Shown here: piece by piece, positions 1 to 48,108 of the stretch
Position numbering within the stretch: the first letter of the stretch is position 1
How the letters are laid out: each line of letters opens with the position of its first letter
Source of the DNA: Atrina japonica
Taxonomy: Eukaryota > Mollusca > Bivalvia > Pterioida > Pinnidae
Reading direction: 5' to 3'
Length of the DNA: 64,000 nt
NCBI GenBank assembly: GCA_030159075.1
Contig: BROG01000080.1
Span: 1,424,501 to 1,488,500, forward strand
Notes under the pieces: generated by a model
Seen by the model: only the letters and a program-made list of their open reading frames with translations
The model's database searches: none
Told to the model about the DNA's origin: nothing
Translations under genes and position numbers: made by a program

Positions 1-817
1 CATTTAAGACAGGAGGCAAATAGTTTGTCTGCCGAAAAGGGGCAAATGACTTCCAGGTATACAGTGAATAAATTAAATACATTGTATACAACAATAGAAA
101 AAGTTTCTGCATTATTTGTACAGCCATCTTGGTTCCCCCCCCCCCAAAAAAAAAAAACATATCAATAATAGTGAAGATTTCAACAAATTTTATTAGTTGA
201 AAAATGGTCATACATACACCAAAATTAGATTAGATATTTAAGATTAGAAAGTATCCTAAAACATAAACAGATCTGTCCTAATTTTTGTCAGCAGAGGTGA
301 ATATAAGGCCAATTTATAAATCAATTTCAGGAAAACTCGGAACATTACACATATTTGCAGTGTTATGCATTCAAACTTATTTTTGTTTTGAGCCAAGGTT
401 AAAGAAAAAGTATACAACTGATGTAAATATATATACGTATAAATACTCAAATCTTGTTCACTTAAAATTTACGGGACCAAAATATAACCCTGAAATGTAC
501 AATCAAGTTTTCGTTTTCTAATCTTGTGATTTATTCAAAATTGAGCATTGTATTAATAGGCAAGCAAGATGTTTTCTTCAGGTACCATACAAACAGTCAA
601 ACTAACCGACTTCAAACCATTTTAATTTGAGAGGGCAACATATGACTATATGAATATAACTATTATAACTTATTGAACTTGTGTTTCCCTTGAGCTACGA
701 CTAATAAAAATTTGATTGTATTTCGGCAAAGGCACAAAAACTTTTGTAATATCATATGGACAAGACTAGCCTGAAGATACATGTTCCAGTAAAACTAAAG
801 TAATTTCTGGCAGTGGT
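1..817. other. AT-rich flank, nothing recognised
   Basis: No splice-supported frame. Short frames at 256-521 on both strands overlap one another and have no recognisable family or codon bias. Confidence 0.6.
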
Positions 818-936
818 GATTAATGCCACACAACAGTGGCCTGTTTTTTGGGGGGGGTTTCACTGGTGGAGGAGAGGACCCAGTTACAATATACCCAGGA
901 AGAGACCACTGGCCTTCTGCAAGTAAACTAGCAGAA
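818..936 (-). mobile_element. V-SINE-like element, tail fragment
   Basis: Contains the family body GGTGGAGGAGAGGACCCAGT and ACCCAGGAAGAGACCACTGG; no tRNA head. Interrupted by a short G run. Confidence 0.55.
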
Positions 937-1687
937 ATATAGTAATCTGAAAATTGCATTTGTTGACATGACTATCAAACATTATAGAAACTGTATAATA
1001 CTGATTTAGAAACAGATTTAGTGACAGAATTACAGGAGTTGTCTCCCTTAAACATTCAAACCTTGAATGGAGATATTTTTTTCACATTGAAAGATATTGA
1101 TCTCCAGTTTTCTGAATGGAGAAAGTCTTTGGTAATTCAAACACGGAGAAATTGCAAGAATATTTGTAATATGTTCTTTGGCATATGAACCGATTTACTT
1201 TCAAGACAATCTGGAAAATTATTTTATTACTAGGGACAAACAGTTTGCTTTTCATAAGGCACTCGGAGAACACTGTAAAAACAGCACTGGTGGTACTAAA
1301 GACTTCTGATTCAATCTTCAGTAAGCACTTCTCACCTTTTTTCAGCAATCTTTAGATAAAAGATAGGAAACAAGTGTATGCATGCCATAATATTAATGGT
1401 AGTAATATACATAAACCAAATTTTATACACCCAAGACAATAAATTCTTTCCCGCTTTCAAAAATTGCATAAAAATAATTGACCTCCACAATTTGCATAGT
1501 TCATAATAAGGTCAATGGGTTGCAAAATTTTCATTCATCATAATAGCTTGGATTTAAAAAAAATGCTAAACTTGAAGGTTCCCTATTTAGAAGTTATTTT
1601 GTACTGGAAGTACCAGACTGTTTTAACATAATCAGTATCAGGAAGTGATCTGTTTTTACAAAGATCTGTTTTCAGAATTTGCACTGA

Positions 1688-1766
<79 letters not shown>

Positions 1767-2744
1767 CCTCATTAATAGAAAAAAGCAATGCTTTTTTAAT
1801 TTGGTACTTTGTTTTCTTGACGCTTGACGTAGAAAAATTCTGTAACAATAAGCAATTGCACATATCCTGGTAACTAACGAATAAATACAAAATAAACCCA
1901 ATATCTACATACGCAGTGTATATATATATATAGGACAATACATGTACAATAAATAGAAATCTGAACATTTCAATTGTAGCAAACAGTTTATACACATGCT
2001 AGATACAAACTGAATAATGTAGACAAATTAAATCTAGGTAAAAAAAAAAATTCATTCAAATTTTCAGTTTAATACACTAAGTGAAAAGTTGTTTTTTTTG
2101 TACATTTCCAGTATAAAACATGAAGAAATTGTTGTCAGATTACAAAGCTCACCTCACAGCTTCACATTTTTTTTTATATCCACTCAAAATTAACAAGACT
2201 TCAACTTATTTTCTTTACCACAGAAATAAGATAAAAGCAGGGGACATCTAAACAATACTAATGTTGTTGAGGTGTGAGCAGTAGAGCTAGGTCAACCTGA
2301 CCTCAAACAATCTTCTTACCCAGATGCTGACATCGGGGACAATAGTATAACAGTTGTCAACTTCACTGAGGCCAGATACAAATTGTCAGTATTCAAATTC
2401 TCAGCTTTTCATTTTCTTTCCTTTTTTTTTCTATAACATTTTTTTTAATTATTTCTAATTTCTAACCAGATTTTTTTTATCTATCACTGACAAAACCTAA
2501 AATGCAGTTGCACCCAAAATAAATTATTTTGATTTTTTTATGAACTGTGTATATTCACTTGCATAAAACAAACAGTCATACAAACATAATCACAAAGCTA
2601 AATCTCAAAAACATAGGAAAAATTGTAAACGAGGGAATGTTGTTAGAACAAAGACTTCCATTAGCTACCAGTGAAATACATGTACAGATTTAGATATGAT
2701 CAATTTAAGCATCATTATACAAAAGCTATTGGCAATTAAGTACA
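937..2744. other. REEP 3' flank, no gene recognised
   Basis: AT-rich single-copy-looking sequence around the (TA)n tract at 1692-1763. Poly-T stretches near 2165, 2420 and 2470 are unremarkable. Confidence 0.55.
1692..1763. repeat. (TA)n microsatellite
   Basis: About 36 perfect TA units. It creates spurious Tyr-Ile open frames on both strands. Confidence 0.98.
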
Positions 2745-3175
2745 ATTGATATGTATAGGAGCCCATACAGGTCAACAGTGTACAACTAATTGATATGTAC
2801 AGGAGCCCATACAGGTCAACAGTGTACAACTAATTGATATGTATAGGAGCCCGTACAGGTCAACAGTGTACAACTAATTGATATGTACAGGAGCCCATAC
2901 AGGCCAACAGTGTACAACTAATTGATATGTATAGGAGCCCATACAGGCCAACAGTGTACAACTAATTGATATGTATAGGAGCCCATACAGGTCAACAGTG
3001 TACAACTAATTGATATGTACAGGAGCCCATACAGGCCAACAGTGTACAACTAATTGATATGTATAGGAGCCCATACAGGTCAACAGTGTACAACTAATTG
3101 ATATGTACAGGAGCCCATACAGGCCAACAGTGTACAACTTATTGATACGTACAGGAGCCCATACAGGTCAAAAAT
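2745..3175. repeat. 44-bp minisatellite, about 10 copies
   Basis: Unit contains TTGATATGTACAGGAGCCCA followed by TACAGGTCAACAGTGTACAA. Copies alternate between GTATAGG/GTACAGG and GGTCAAC/GGCCAAC, suggesting block duplication of two-unit segments. Confidence 0.92.
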
Positions 3176-4939
3176 GTTTCTGAACACAAGCAAAACATAT
3201 CTCAATGTTTGAAATACATGCATGTCTTATCAATATAATGGTATCTATTTGTCAAAACAATGCTTTTGAGACACCTTCAAACATACAAGTCTGAACAAAG
3301 AGACACATCTATGTGTCTCATCACTTCAGATACATAACATACAAGTCTGAACACAGACACATCAATGTGACTCAAAAAATAAAGCACACATGTGTGAAAT
3401 TTAATCTCTTGTCACTGCCCCTTTCCCTGGCCTCTGTAAGTATGTGTCACATGCTAATGGAAGGGAGAACATAATCAAAAATAAACTACTGAAAAATAAT
3501 GAGATGAAAGTTGAGAAAATGAAGGAGATTGAGCAAATTGTTGAAGTAGATGAACAACTACAATTGTATGAACTGTATCTCTAAAGTGACAGAACCAATC
3601 AATTCAAATCATTTCTTTTGCAACAAGGCAGAGAATCTAAATTTAGAAATATTTCCTCAGTGTAACATCATAGTCGTACCCTGTCCAATTTATAAATTTA
3701 TCTACTATGTGTATAAGTATCTTACCACATTTCTAAAAAAATCTTCAAAAATTCTATTCTACGATTCTACAACTGAATTAAATGTCATAACAACAAATCG
3801 ACTTCATGGACACGACCAAAATAAATGCTAGAAAATATTTATGTTGGGGGATAAAGTCGTATATGTCATCAACATTTGTTGAGGAAGCACGTCTCTGAAA
3901 TAAGAAGGCTATCGAAATTATACTTTTTTTCTCAGTATTGTATCAAGTTTATTACCGAAACCAAATATTATCAAAATGAACAAGGAAGCTGTTGAAGTAA
4001 GACTTATATACCCAAGTGATTCAGCATCATTAGACCTCCTATTATTGCACTTGACATTTACTAGTAACCCTTTCAACCCTACAGACCATGATAGATTGGT
4101 CTTAAACAACAGAAAGGAGCATACCATTCAGATACTTGAGGAGGAAAGGGCTAACATATTTCATTAGTTTTCAAAAACAAAAAAGATTTTCGTGAAATGC
4201 AATTTACTTACATGTTGCAATCACATTTTACATTTCTAAAACCTTTTATTACAATTGAATAGTCAGATTTTTATTCCATTTTTTAAGTGCATCATGTGTA
4301 TGTACGGGTGATCAATATCGCATGATATGACAGTACGATTGTATGTGTACTAAATTTACGATCATTAGAAAAAGATATAAATGGAACAGTTCTACAATAT
4401 CACATGTCTATAGCACTTATTCTTTACGAACAACTCGCATGCTCTTACACTTAAATCTGGCATTCTTACTTTGGGTGAAGGGGGTAGGAGTATGTGTAAT
4501 TATATATTAACTGATATTCATTAAAATTGATAAACGAGTTAAAAATTTACCAAAAAAGTGTTACCATTATAAGGTCTTAATATAGTACAATGTTTCTATA
4601 TCACGATATACGGTTTCATATATTTGCCCTGTTACCGAGATTCAGTACTTCACGATCGTGGTCAGAGATAATAACTATACAATGTACATCCGTGTGCCAC
4701 ATTCATGTAAATTTGAAAAACAAAAAAACAAAAAAAAATTTAATTTCACAGCTCATCTCAAGAATAATCAGCATTTGATATCAACCTCCATTTCATTTCA
4801 AAAAACTTCCAACAAAGTTTTCAAACACCATGAACATATCATATAAACACCTCGCACGATGAGTCCGTAGTTTTCACGCATAACAAGAGTGAGCATATGC
4901 CATGCGACACTTAACTCGTGACAAGATTTGCCTTTTTTT
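3176..4939. other. REEP 3' UTR or flank, no gene recognised
   Basis: A small duplication of ACATACAAGTCTGAACA lies at 3283 and 3338. Overlapping short frames at 3918-4167 on both strands show no family features. It may contain a long REEP 3' UTR. Confidence 0.5.
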
Positions 4940-4945
4940 TTTATT
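4940..4945 (-). terminator. Candidate REEP polyadenylation signal
   Basis: TTTATT on the plus strand reads AATAAA on the minus strand, about 225 bases after the REEP stop. Other AATAAA copies occur farther downstream on the minus strand (near 4248 and 3949), so the real 3' end could be longer. AT-rich DNA makes chance matches common. Confidence 0.4.
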
Positions 4946-5170
4946 ATACATACCTTTCGTAATCAGGACAATTTGAAAAAATATTGAACAATACTAATAC
5001 AAATCTCATATTTGACAAACTGAAATCTTGAAACCAAAGGTACAAAAAAATGACTTGGTGTTCTACAAAGTTGTGATTGCAAAATAACCGAAATCATTCA
5101 TGTAGATTTCATTTCATCCAAATATATATATATATATATGCTATCCACAGGAAGTCTTCAAACTTTTTTC

Positions 5171-33540
<28,370 letters not shown>

Positions 33541-33714
33541 CTTTTCCTTCCCTTTTGGTCGGGCTGTAAAATATGACGTCACAGGAAGGGAACTACCGGT
33601 GTCATGATCACTTGTGTGTTTTCGAGAATGTTAGCGGCAGAGACATGTGTTATATATGTCTCTGTTAGCGGGGACCATTTAAAAATTAAAAGTTGAACAA
33701 TAACATAAGTCATT

Positions 33715-33717
<3 letters not shown>

Positions 33718-33810
<93 letters not shown>

Positions 33811-33817
33811 GTATGTA
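33718..33817. repeat. (TA)n followed by (GTAT)n
   Basis: About 40 TA units then five GTAT units, 180 bases upstream of the REEP start codon in transcript sense, so within or near its promoter. Confidence 0.97.
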
Positions 33818-33923
33818 TCGATAGATGATGAACTTTTGTTGATGCCGTAAACAATGAACCAAACTTGATTTTAGAATGCAATAGAAAATAAAGCTTAAAG
33901 AATTTAATTGTAAGGAATTTTAT

Positions 33924-34621
33924 TAAAGAGGCATTAACTGCGGGTTTTTTTTCAAAAATTTGATTTTCCCCTTTCACTACTTAGATAACAAAAAAGGAGA
34001 TACACATAGACATAAAAATTCTTAAATCCCTATTTATTTTGTAAAAATTGCTTGAGAAATCCAGGTTTGACGCTTTTTCACTTGCAGTTAATTAACTCAA
34101 CCTTACTACATGTATTTTTATATGAATACCACTCTGGACCTGGGCCCGAAGTCACCAAATTTACTCAGTACTGAAGCTCAACTAACTTTTCACGATTTTA
34201 AGGCAAAAACTTTATTCTGTAACTGGACATGTTTGTATATTGACAGCATGCAATTGTAAATAATGATCAAAATTATTGCTTATTTGAAGAAAACTTCAGA
34301 AATATTAAAAAAAAAAAATGTTTGAGTACGTACTCAAATCTTGAGTACCGTACTCAACGTATTTATTCGTTTTTTACAGGTAAATCATAATTTATATGTA
34401 AATGATTAAAATTCATAATATGTTTCCTAATCACTAAAATCCAAAAGTTTTATAAACAATTTTATAGTAAAAATAATGAAATAAAAGTTGAGCTTCAGTA
34501 CTGAGTAAATTCGGTGACTTCCGGCCCAGACCCTATAATTTTCACAAAATATATAGGACTGTAATATTTTTTATGCCTGTGTACAAGTACAAGTAGTAAA
34601 AGTAGCGAATGCCCCCTTAAA
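33924..34621. mobile_element. Inverted-repeat element, copy 2 (host of the nested MITE)
   Basis: Shares its interior with the element at 10939-11308 (for example CATAGACATAAAAATTCTTA and the end AAGTAGTAAAAGTAG). Its terminal words are AGGCATTAACTG and the complement-side GAATGCCCCCTT. It is split by the insertion at 34141-34528. Confidence 0.7.
34141..34528. mobile_element. 388-bp MITE nested in an older element
   Basis: Inverted ends of about 45 bp: the left begins TGGGCCCGAAGTCACCAAAT and the right ends GGTGACTTCCGGCCCA. GACC on both sides (34137-34140 and 34529-34532) is the likely target duplication. It interrupts the element at 33924-34621. A degenerate relative lies at 38690-38945. 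Confidence 0.8.
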
Positions 34622-35158
34622 ATTAACCAAAAATAACCAAAATACATGATTCAACGATGGCCCAACATTTCCACTTTATTCTCAAATCTTGATTTATGGC
34701 CTATACTTACCCTACTATCTTGAAATTTCAACAATTTTCAAGAAACTATCAAGATGATTACTTCATAGTTGAAGCTAATACATTTCAAAATTCAAGACCA
34801 TAGCTTAAAAATTTAATTTAAGAAACTATATGTATGTTGAAGTTTCAAGATGATAACTTAAAAATTCAAGGTAGTTCTGCTGTCATGTTTTAATTTTTGT
34901 ATTCACCACCCACATGGTAAATTCTAAATTTAATACATGACTTGAAATTTCATGATAAATCAAGAATAGAAAATAAAGACCACAGTAAGATTCAACAAGT
35001 TCACATGTTTTTTTTCAGTGATTATTCAATTTTATCAATTTACATTTTATGTTTCACTATTTGTTTTAACATTCCGATTTTATACAGTGTTTTTAATGCA
35101 AATTTTCATCACCTGTTTAACGGTAGCAATAAAAGAGGAGTTAATACTAATATCAATT

Positions 35159-35214
35159 ATCATGTTCCCACTTTTTGGTAAAATCCCTGGTAAATCAAAA
35201 AGTGGGAACATGAT
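35159..35214. mobile_element. 56-bp perfect hairpin element
   Basis: ATCATGTTCCCACTTTTTGG and CAAAAAGTGGGAACATGAT are inverted copies around a short GGTAAAATCCC loop. The same hairpin recurs at 58018-58104, so it is a mobile or copied unit rather than a chance palindrome. Confidence 0.7.
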
Positions 35215-35444
35215 ACTAGATATAATTTCTAGACAGCTGTATCCATTCTATCCACTGTATCCACTGCAATTCTACTATCCGCTTTTTGGTGTCTTTAATT
35301 TCTAGTTCGTTGGGATATACCGCAAGAACATTCTCATGATGAATTGACAAAGCATTATCAATATATCTAATATAAAATATCAGACGCCAAAGTATAAATC
35401 TTCAGGATATACAAATCTGGTGAAAATTGGACAAATATTGACCT

Positions 35445-35995
35445 CTGGAAATTACGTCTAAAATGAGTTCCAATAAAGGTCGTATCGCTACGTATAAACT
35501 TACGTCCGAGTACACGTCTGCTCCAACGTACATGTACTACAAATACCACACGTAGCATACGTTTACGACCCTCAATGAAATTGGAACAGCGCACACGTAA
35601 ATAGAATCGAAATTTCAGCTACGTCTAATGTTACGTCTACGCTAACAGGCAAAGTTACGACCTTCAGTGAAACTGACTCTAGGGCCAGTTTCACTGAAGG
35701 TGGTATTTACGTGTTGACGTAAATCTAGACTTACGTCTAAAATGATTTTCACTAAATGTCGTATCTTTCTCCCTACATACAAACTTACGTCTGAGTCTAC
35801 GTCCGCTCCAAACTACTACTAATTTCACACGTAACTTTGTCTAAGTTAACGAGTAAGCATATGTTTACGTCTTTTTGTTGTTGTGAAACTGAAACTACGT
35901 GCACGTAAATAAGACCGTTTCTCCTAGAATTACGTTTAAAGTTTCGTTTACGTTTAGGGCAAAGTTATGACCTTTACTGAAATTGGCGCCAGGTT
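35445..35995. mobile_element. Two head-to-tail MITEs with TTTCACTGAAGG ends
   Basis: Copy 1 ends AAAGTTACGACCTTCAGTGA near 35675. Copy 2 starts CAGTTTCACTGAAGGTGGTA near 35688 and ends AAAGTTATGACCTTTACTGA near 35980. Both interiors repeat ACGT-containing words (TTACGTCTAAAATGA). Copy 1's left end is degraded (about 35445). Confidence 0.65.
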
Positions 35996-36243
35996 CTTAC
36001 TACTCGACGTACCAACATGTTTTTGAACATAATAAAACGAACAAACTCATGCTATACACGTTTAAAATATTGATATATCTTGTATAAATATTGAAATTTA
36101 CAACATATATAAATCACAATTGAATTATAAAAATAACAAAAGAAAACTTATTCACTAATTACTATACTGTAAACAGGTCGCTTCAAATATACGAATCTAT
36201 GTCTCAAAACTTCCGTTGAATACAGAAATAAAAGTAGCGATAT

Positions 36244-36433
36244 AATACAATACAATATAATATAATATAATATAATATAATATAATATAATATAATTTTT
36301 TTTTTTAATTTTTTTTTCCAGACATTTTTACAATATAGTCGACACAAGGTACAAGAAAACAAACATAAGAAAGAATATATTGTATACTCTCATTCAATCA
36401 CTTGCATAATGTGACATTGACTGTATTGCTTTT

Positions 36434-36510
<77 letters not shown>
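36244..36510. repeat. (TATAA)n, T-rich tract and (GA)n microsatellite
   Basis: (TATAA)n at about 36246-36295 is followed by T-rich sequence; about 36437-36509 is an uninterrupted (GA)n run of roughly 36 units. The first may be the tail of another retroelement. Confidence 0.85.
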
Positions 36511-36512
<2 letters not shown>

Positions 36513-36711
36513 GATGAGGATAAGATTAGTACTCTATACTATATACAAGTGTGTCAGCCGATGTCAGGGTTAGGGTACACAATCAATTGGGGGAAAAAAA
36601 ACATTAGGAATCCATAAACTCGAAGAGTCTTTTCCACTTTCCCACCTTATATCTATTTTTTCTCTGAAAAAGTCACCCTTACAACTTGCAGTGCACATTT
36701 GAATATTATAA

Positions 36712-37014
36712 TTATCCTTTATAACATTGTCTAGTTGTATACTCTGCAACTCGGAGAGAGAAACAGTTACTCATTTACTTTGGGAATGTCAAGAAGTGCA
36801 GCAATTGCTTTCTAGTTTGGAAATATTGCTTGACTCCCTTAATATTCAATTTTTATTTAATAAGGAGTCTTTTCTCCTTGGTTTATTGCGACCTGATAAT
36901 GATTATAATATCTCGGACAATGAAATTCTTCTTATTATAAAACAGTACATCTATAGAGTAAGATGTCAACACAAATCACTAAGCTTAATATAATATAATA
37001 TAATATAATATAAT
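36712..37014 (+). pseudogene. 5'-truncated non-LTR retrotransposon (LINE) 3' end with zf-RVT domain and (TATAA)n tail
   Basis: The frame from 36727 encodes CILCNSE...TVTHLLWEC, the C-x2-C...H-x4-C finger found just after reverse transcriptase in many LINE proteins. The frame has a stop at 36709, so only the last 90 or so residues remain. The stop codon (36991-36993) runs directly into a (TATAA)n tail to about 37014, the pentanucleotide tail expected at a LINE 3' end. A dead 5'-truncated insertion. Confidence 0.7.
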
Positions 37015-37165
37015 ATACATTGGTTACCATGAGTTAAAAGGTCCCTAAAACTTAAATGAAATCAGCGATATATAAAGCTAACATTATATTTATATATCGC
37101 AGATGAAATTAATAGTCTTTCTCAGTCCCGAAACATCTTATGACCAATAAATAAAAAGAACTTCT

Positions 37166-37166
<1 letters not shown>

Positions 37167-37197
<31 letters not shown>
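37167..37197. repeat. Poly-T tract
   Basis: About 31 T in a row after CTTCTTC. Possibly the poly-A end of a minus-strand retroelement; nothing recognisable is attached. Confidence 0.7.
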
Positions 37198-37199
<2 letters not shown>

Positions 37200-38299
37200 C
37201 GAAACGTCCTACCGAGTGCCGCCGCAACGTTCTGATGCCAAAGGTTTAGAATTCACCTACTTAATCAAAGTACTGAAAGTACTGATACGAGTTGATGGCA
37301 ATCGTAAGTTTTAATGAAGTAAAATACACTCAGTATACTGAATACTTTTTAATTCGGTAAAATTGGGTTTTACAAAAAAGTAACTAAAAATCGGGGCAGA
37401 CATTTGGCCTAACGTGAGTACTGATGGCTTTTTTATTATGCAACAAACTATAGAGATATGATTATAAAATATTGTGCTTATAAACATCGTTTCATCGATA
37501 TCAAATTTCTATGCGACAGGGCAGCATTATACACTTACGCTATATTTCCTATCAGTAGCCTTAAATCTCTAGGTCAATACGTGTACATGTAAAACATTTT
37601 CCCAACTTCAAAGACTGTCGCGAGTTCCTCATCAATTTATAACATCTTAAAATTCATAAATGACGCCGAACTGACCTTTAAAAGCATATATTTCAACAAG
37701 TCTTGTAGACCTATATTTTTCAGCGAATTGTTACTATATTTTCGTCATTTTAAAAAGCAAAATGTGTGATTTGGAAATTTCAATCTTGAAGTTGAGTTTA
37801 TGTTGCTGAAATGCACATACATGTGTAATTTTGCGTCAGTATAATGTGTTATTAACCCCATACTGCAAAATGTGCTTTGACTTGTTCCCAATAAACATCT
37901 TAGCACAACATAACTGCGTTGATGTTCCATCAACTCGTAAAAATGTTACTGCAGCTATAATTTGTGTATGTTGCGTAATTTTGATATTTTGAAATAACAA
38001 TGTGTAATTGCATAATTTGTAAAGAAAAATTGTTATTTCGTTATTAAAGTCAAAGTCAAGGGATACGAATTGGTATAAGCTTTTAAACTTTTTTTCTGCT
38101 CCACATTTAGAGAGACATGTTATATAGCGGGTCTGCCATTTACTATGTGTGTATTTATTGTAGGCCTAGGCCTATATCTGCATGTGACGTAATAGAATAT
38201 GTTTAAGCAAAACACAACTCGTGAAATCTCGGATCAAATAATCTTTTGATTTATTTATTATTTCAGAATTTTTTTATACAAAATATTGAACTTTATTTG

Positions 38300-38495
38300 A
38301 AAATGGCGGTGTATAATTTCCGGAATATGTATATATACACATGGGTTAATCCGTTTATATAACAAAATTTATGCTTTTATAACGTTGCACGATTCTTGGT
38401 CATGCAAACGATTAATCAATCGAACGCTTGTAACTGTCACTTAGCTTCAGACAAGATGGTGTGTTTTAACTGATCTTTTTTGATAAATGTTGTAA
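38300..38495 (+). promoter_or_regulatory. Candidate ERK3 promoter and non-coding first exon
   Basis: AAAATGGCGG at 38300-38309 and AAGATGGTG near 38453 resemble YY1 sites, common at metazoan start sites. A double donor GTAAGTAAGTATG starts at 38492, about 980 bases before the acceptor at 39472. A short leader exon ending here would supply the missing 5' end. No transcript evidence; inference only. Confidence 0.3.
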
Positions 38496-38689
38496 GTAAG
38501 TATGAATATTTATGTAAAGCTTCAGTTTTTCTATAACCACTCTTCAGTTAGATATCTATATATATCAACAGTCCATATTTGTCTTATGAATAAGTTGCTA
38601 AGTCTATAAGATCCTCAAATCATTCGTGACCAATGACTGTATGATTGTCAGAGTGGAAAATGACTCAATCTGTTGATGAGGGATCCTCA

Positions 38690-38945
38690 ACCTGGGTTCG
38701 AAGTAAGTCACCAAATTTACTCAATACTCAAGCTCAGATAACTTTTCACTTTTCTGGAGTCCATATTAAAACACTTAATTTATGCTGCAACTGGAGAATT
38801 CTGTACCAATTTATGACAAAATAATTCATGTAAATTATGACACTAAGCATTGCTCATATGTTTTGCAAAAGAATGTATAGTAAACACGGTATAATAGTAA
38901 AATAAAAGTTAAGTACTGAGTGTGTTTGGTGACCTTGGACCCTGT
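38690..38945. mobile_element. Degenerate relative of the 388-bp MITE
   Basis: Begins CCTGGGTTCGAAGTAAGTCA, continues with CACCAAATTTACTCAATACT and ends with GTACTGAGTGTGTTTGGTGA. It has the same arms and order as 34141-34528 but is shorter and more diverged. It lies between the candidate ERK3 leader exon and the coding start. Confidence 0.65.
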
Positions 38946-39432
38946 TGAAGTGTTCGACCTACATTTACATGATTTTAATTTTATGCCGAGCAGGGATTAG
39001 CCTAAATCCCTTCGCCTTCGGAGATTCTGTGACGTTGCCCCCGCCAAAATCCCTTGTCAAGCCTTCATAGATTTATTCGAGAAAATCTTGGCTTCAGTGA
39101 CCAACTCACTTCAAGAGAACTTTATACATTTATTGCCCTGGTTGTAGGGAGACATGAGGTATTTAGAAACAAGTTTGTGTATTTTTAGATTTCTGCAATT
39201 TCAATAGTTTGTTGGTAAAATTCCCAATTCAAAGGGTCCAGGCCCCAGTCCCAAAAGAGTGTGGAAAATCCCTGGTCAGGGGAGTGATACAATCCCTAGC
39301 TTATTGGCCACTAGTTGTCTTTTTTTCTGAATGGCAGTCCAAGTAATAAATCCAAAAGAACCGAAAGTATAATTATAACATATTTAATTTTACATGTACT
39401 AACTACTATAAGATGAATTTTAAAGTTCATGA

Positions 39433-46812
<7,380 letters not shown>

Positions 46813-47427
46813 TATCTCAATGCCATAGGCAGCACAACTATTCTCATTCTGTGATTGATTTGTTTATTTTAGGCCAAAAATATATATCTTGACCGACCTA
46901 CTGAATAAGACCTGACCCAAAAGTGTTTTAGGAAATTTTGCCCCCCTTTTTCTCATTAATTTGCATATAAAAAAAAAATGAGAAAAAAAAATTGTTTACG
47001 GACTGACCTACTTTTAAAACTACTGGTCAACATGTCAAATGAATAGATTTTTTTATGTTGGCGTAAGCTCCGTTATTATCATTACTTGGTGCCTGTCACC
47101 ATTTTTTTTTCATGATGGTCGAAAGATGGGATGTTTAATGTTTCCAAGTGGCATGATGGGCAGGCAATATAGGGATCAACTCACTGTTTTAGATCATATT
47201 TCCATAAGTGAGAAAGCTAGATAATACCTTTTGAAATTTTAGATCAATTTTCTTGGTTTTTTTTTACCATAATTAATTGTTATCTTTAACATAGGTAGGT
47301 AGAGAGATTAGGAAAAAAAATGATCAGCATTCATGGATCTCCAAAAAAAGTTATTTCCCTTTATTTTATTTTTAATGTGTTGGGCTCCTTTCAGCATTGA
47401 GATTTCACAGATTTTCTGTATACATGT

Positions 47428-47606
47428 ACAGTGAAACTTGTATATGAAGACCCCCTTAGGGACAACAAACCTGGTCTTTATAGGGAAGTGGTCTTTGTAT
47501 AGAGGTTGATTTGTACACAAATGGTACTATTGGGGACAGCAAAAACAGTCTTTATGACCAGGTGGTCTTTATACACAGGTGGTCACTAAAGCAAGTTTTA
47601 CTGTAC
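47428..47606. mobile_element. MITE with TACAGTGAAACTTG ends
   Basis: Starts TACAGTGAAACTTGTATATG and ends AGCAAGTTTTACTGTAC. The inside repeats GGTCTTTATA words. It lies in the probable ERK3 3' UTR or flank. Confidence 0.65.
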
Positions 47607-48102
47607 TAGCAATTTCTACAGTTGGTACTACTGTATACAGGTCTACCAGCGTAAAGTGGCACACCCGCAGCCTGTCAAAAACCAAAACAGTACCTTCTAT
47701 TTTCCAAAAATAGGAATGCACAGGTAAAACGTGACTCCATGTATTACTGTAGCTCTGATATTTTTGTTTCCGAAAACAAGTCTGTCATCCGTGTTATAAT
47801 TCAATTTAGACTCGTTGTGTTTGTAAACAGGTGCCAATTTAACTTGCTAAACCTATGCCTGGAAATTTTCGCCCCCAATTAATTTTTGCCCTTAGATGAG
47901 TGGGCAAATTTAAAATGAAGGCAAAATTTTTAAGCTAAATAACTGAAGCATGGACATTTGTGCCATCCATGACACTTTGGTGATATAGGGCGAATTTAAG
48001 ACGTGGTGAATATGTTTTCTGACTCAAAAGGGTGAAAATAACCAGAGGGCGAAAATTTTCAGGTATACAGTATATCTCGTTTAGCAGCATGGTAGTTTTA
48101 AT

Positions 48103-48108
48103 AATAAA
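48103..48108 (+). terminator. Candidate ERK3 polyadenylation signal
   Basis: AATAAA about 1.3 kb after the ERK3 stop; a second AATAAA is at 48473-48478. The implied 3' UTR would contain the inverted-repeat element at 47428-47606. Which signal is used cannot be told from sequence. Confidence 0.3.

Noticed and set aside
1645..1995. Tyr-Ile repeat frames
   Set aside because: Translation of a (TA)n microsatellite.
4848..4915. Hammerhead-ribozyme-like core CGATGAGTCCGTAG
   Set aside because: The required CTGATGA and GAAA core elements and closing stems are not both present on either strand.
33541..33582. Upstream in-frame ATG for REEP at 33582
   Set aside because: The added residues have no counterpart in the family, and the ATG at 33540 has better context; kept only as a minor alternative.
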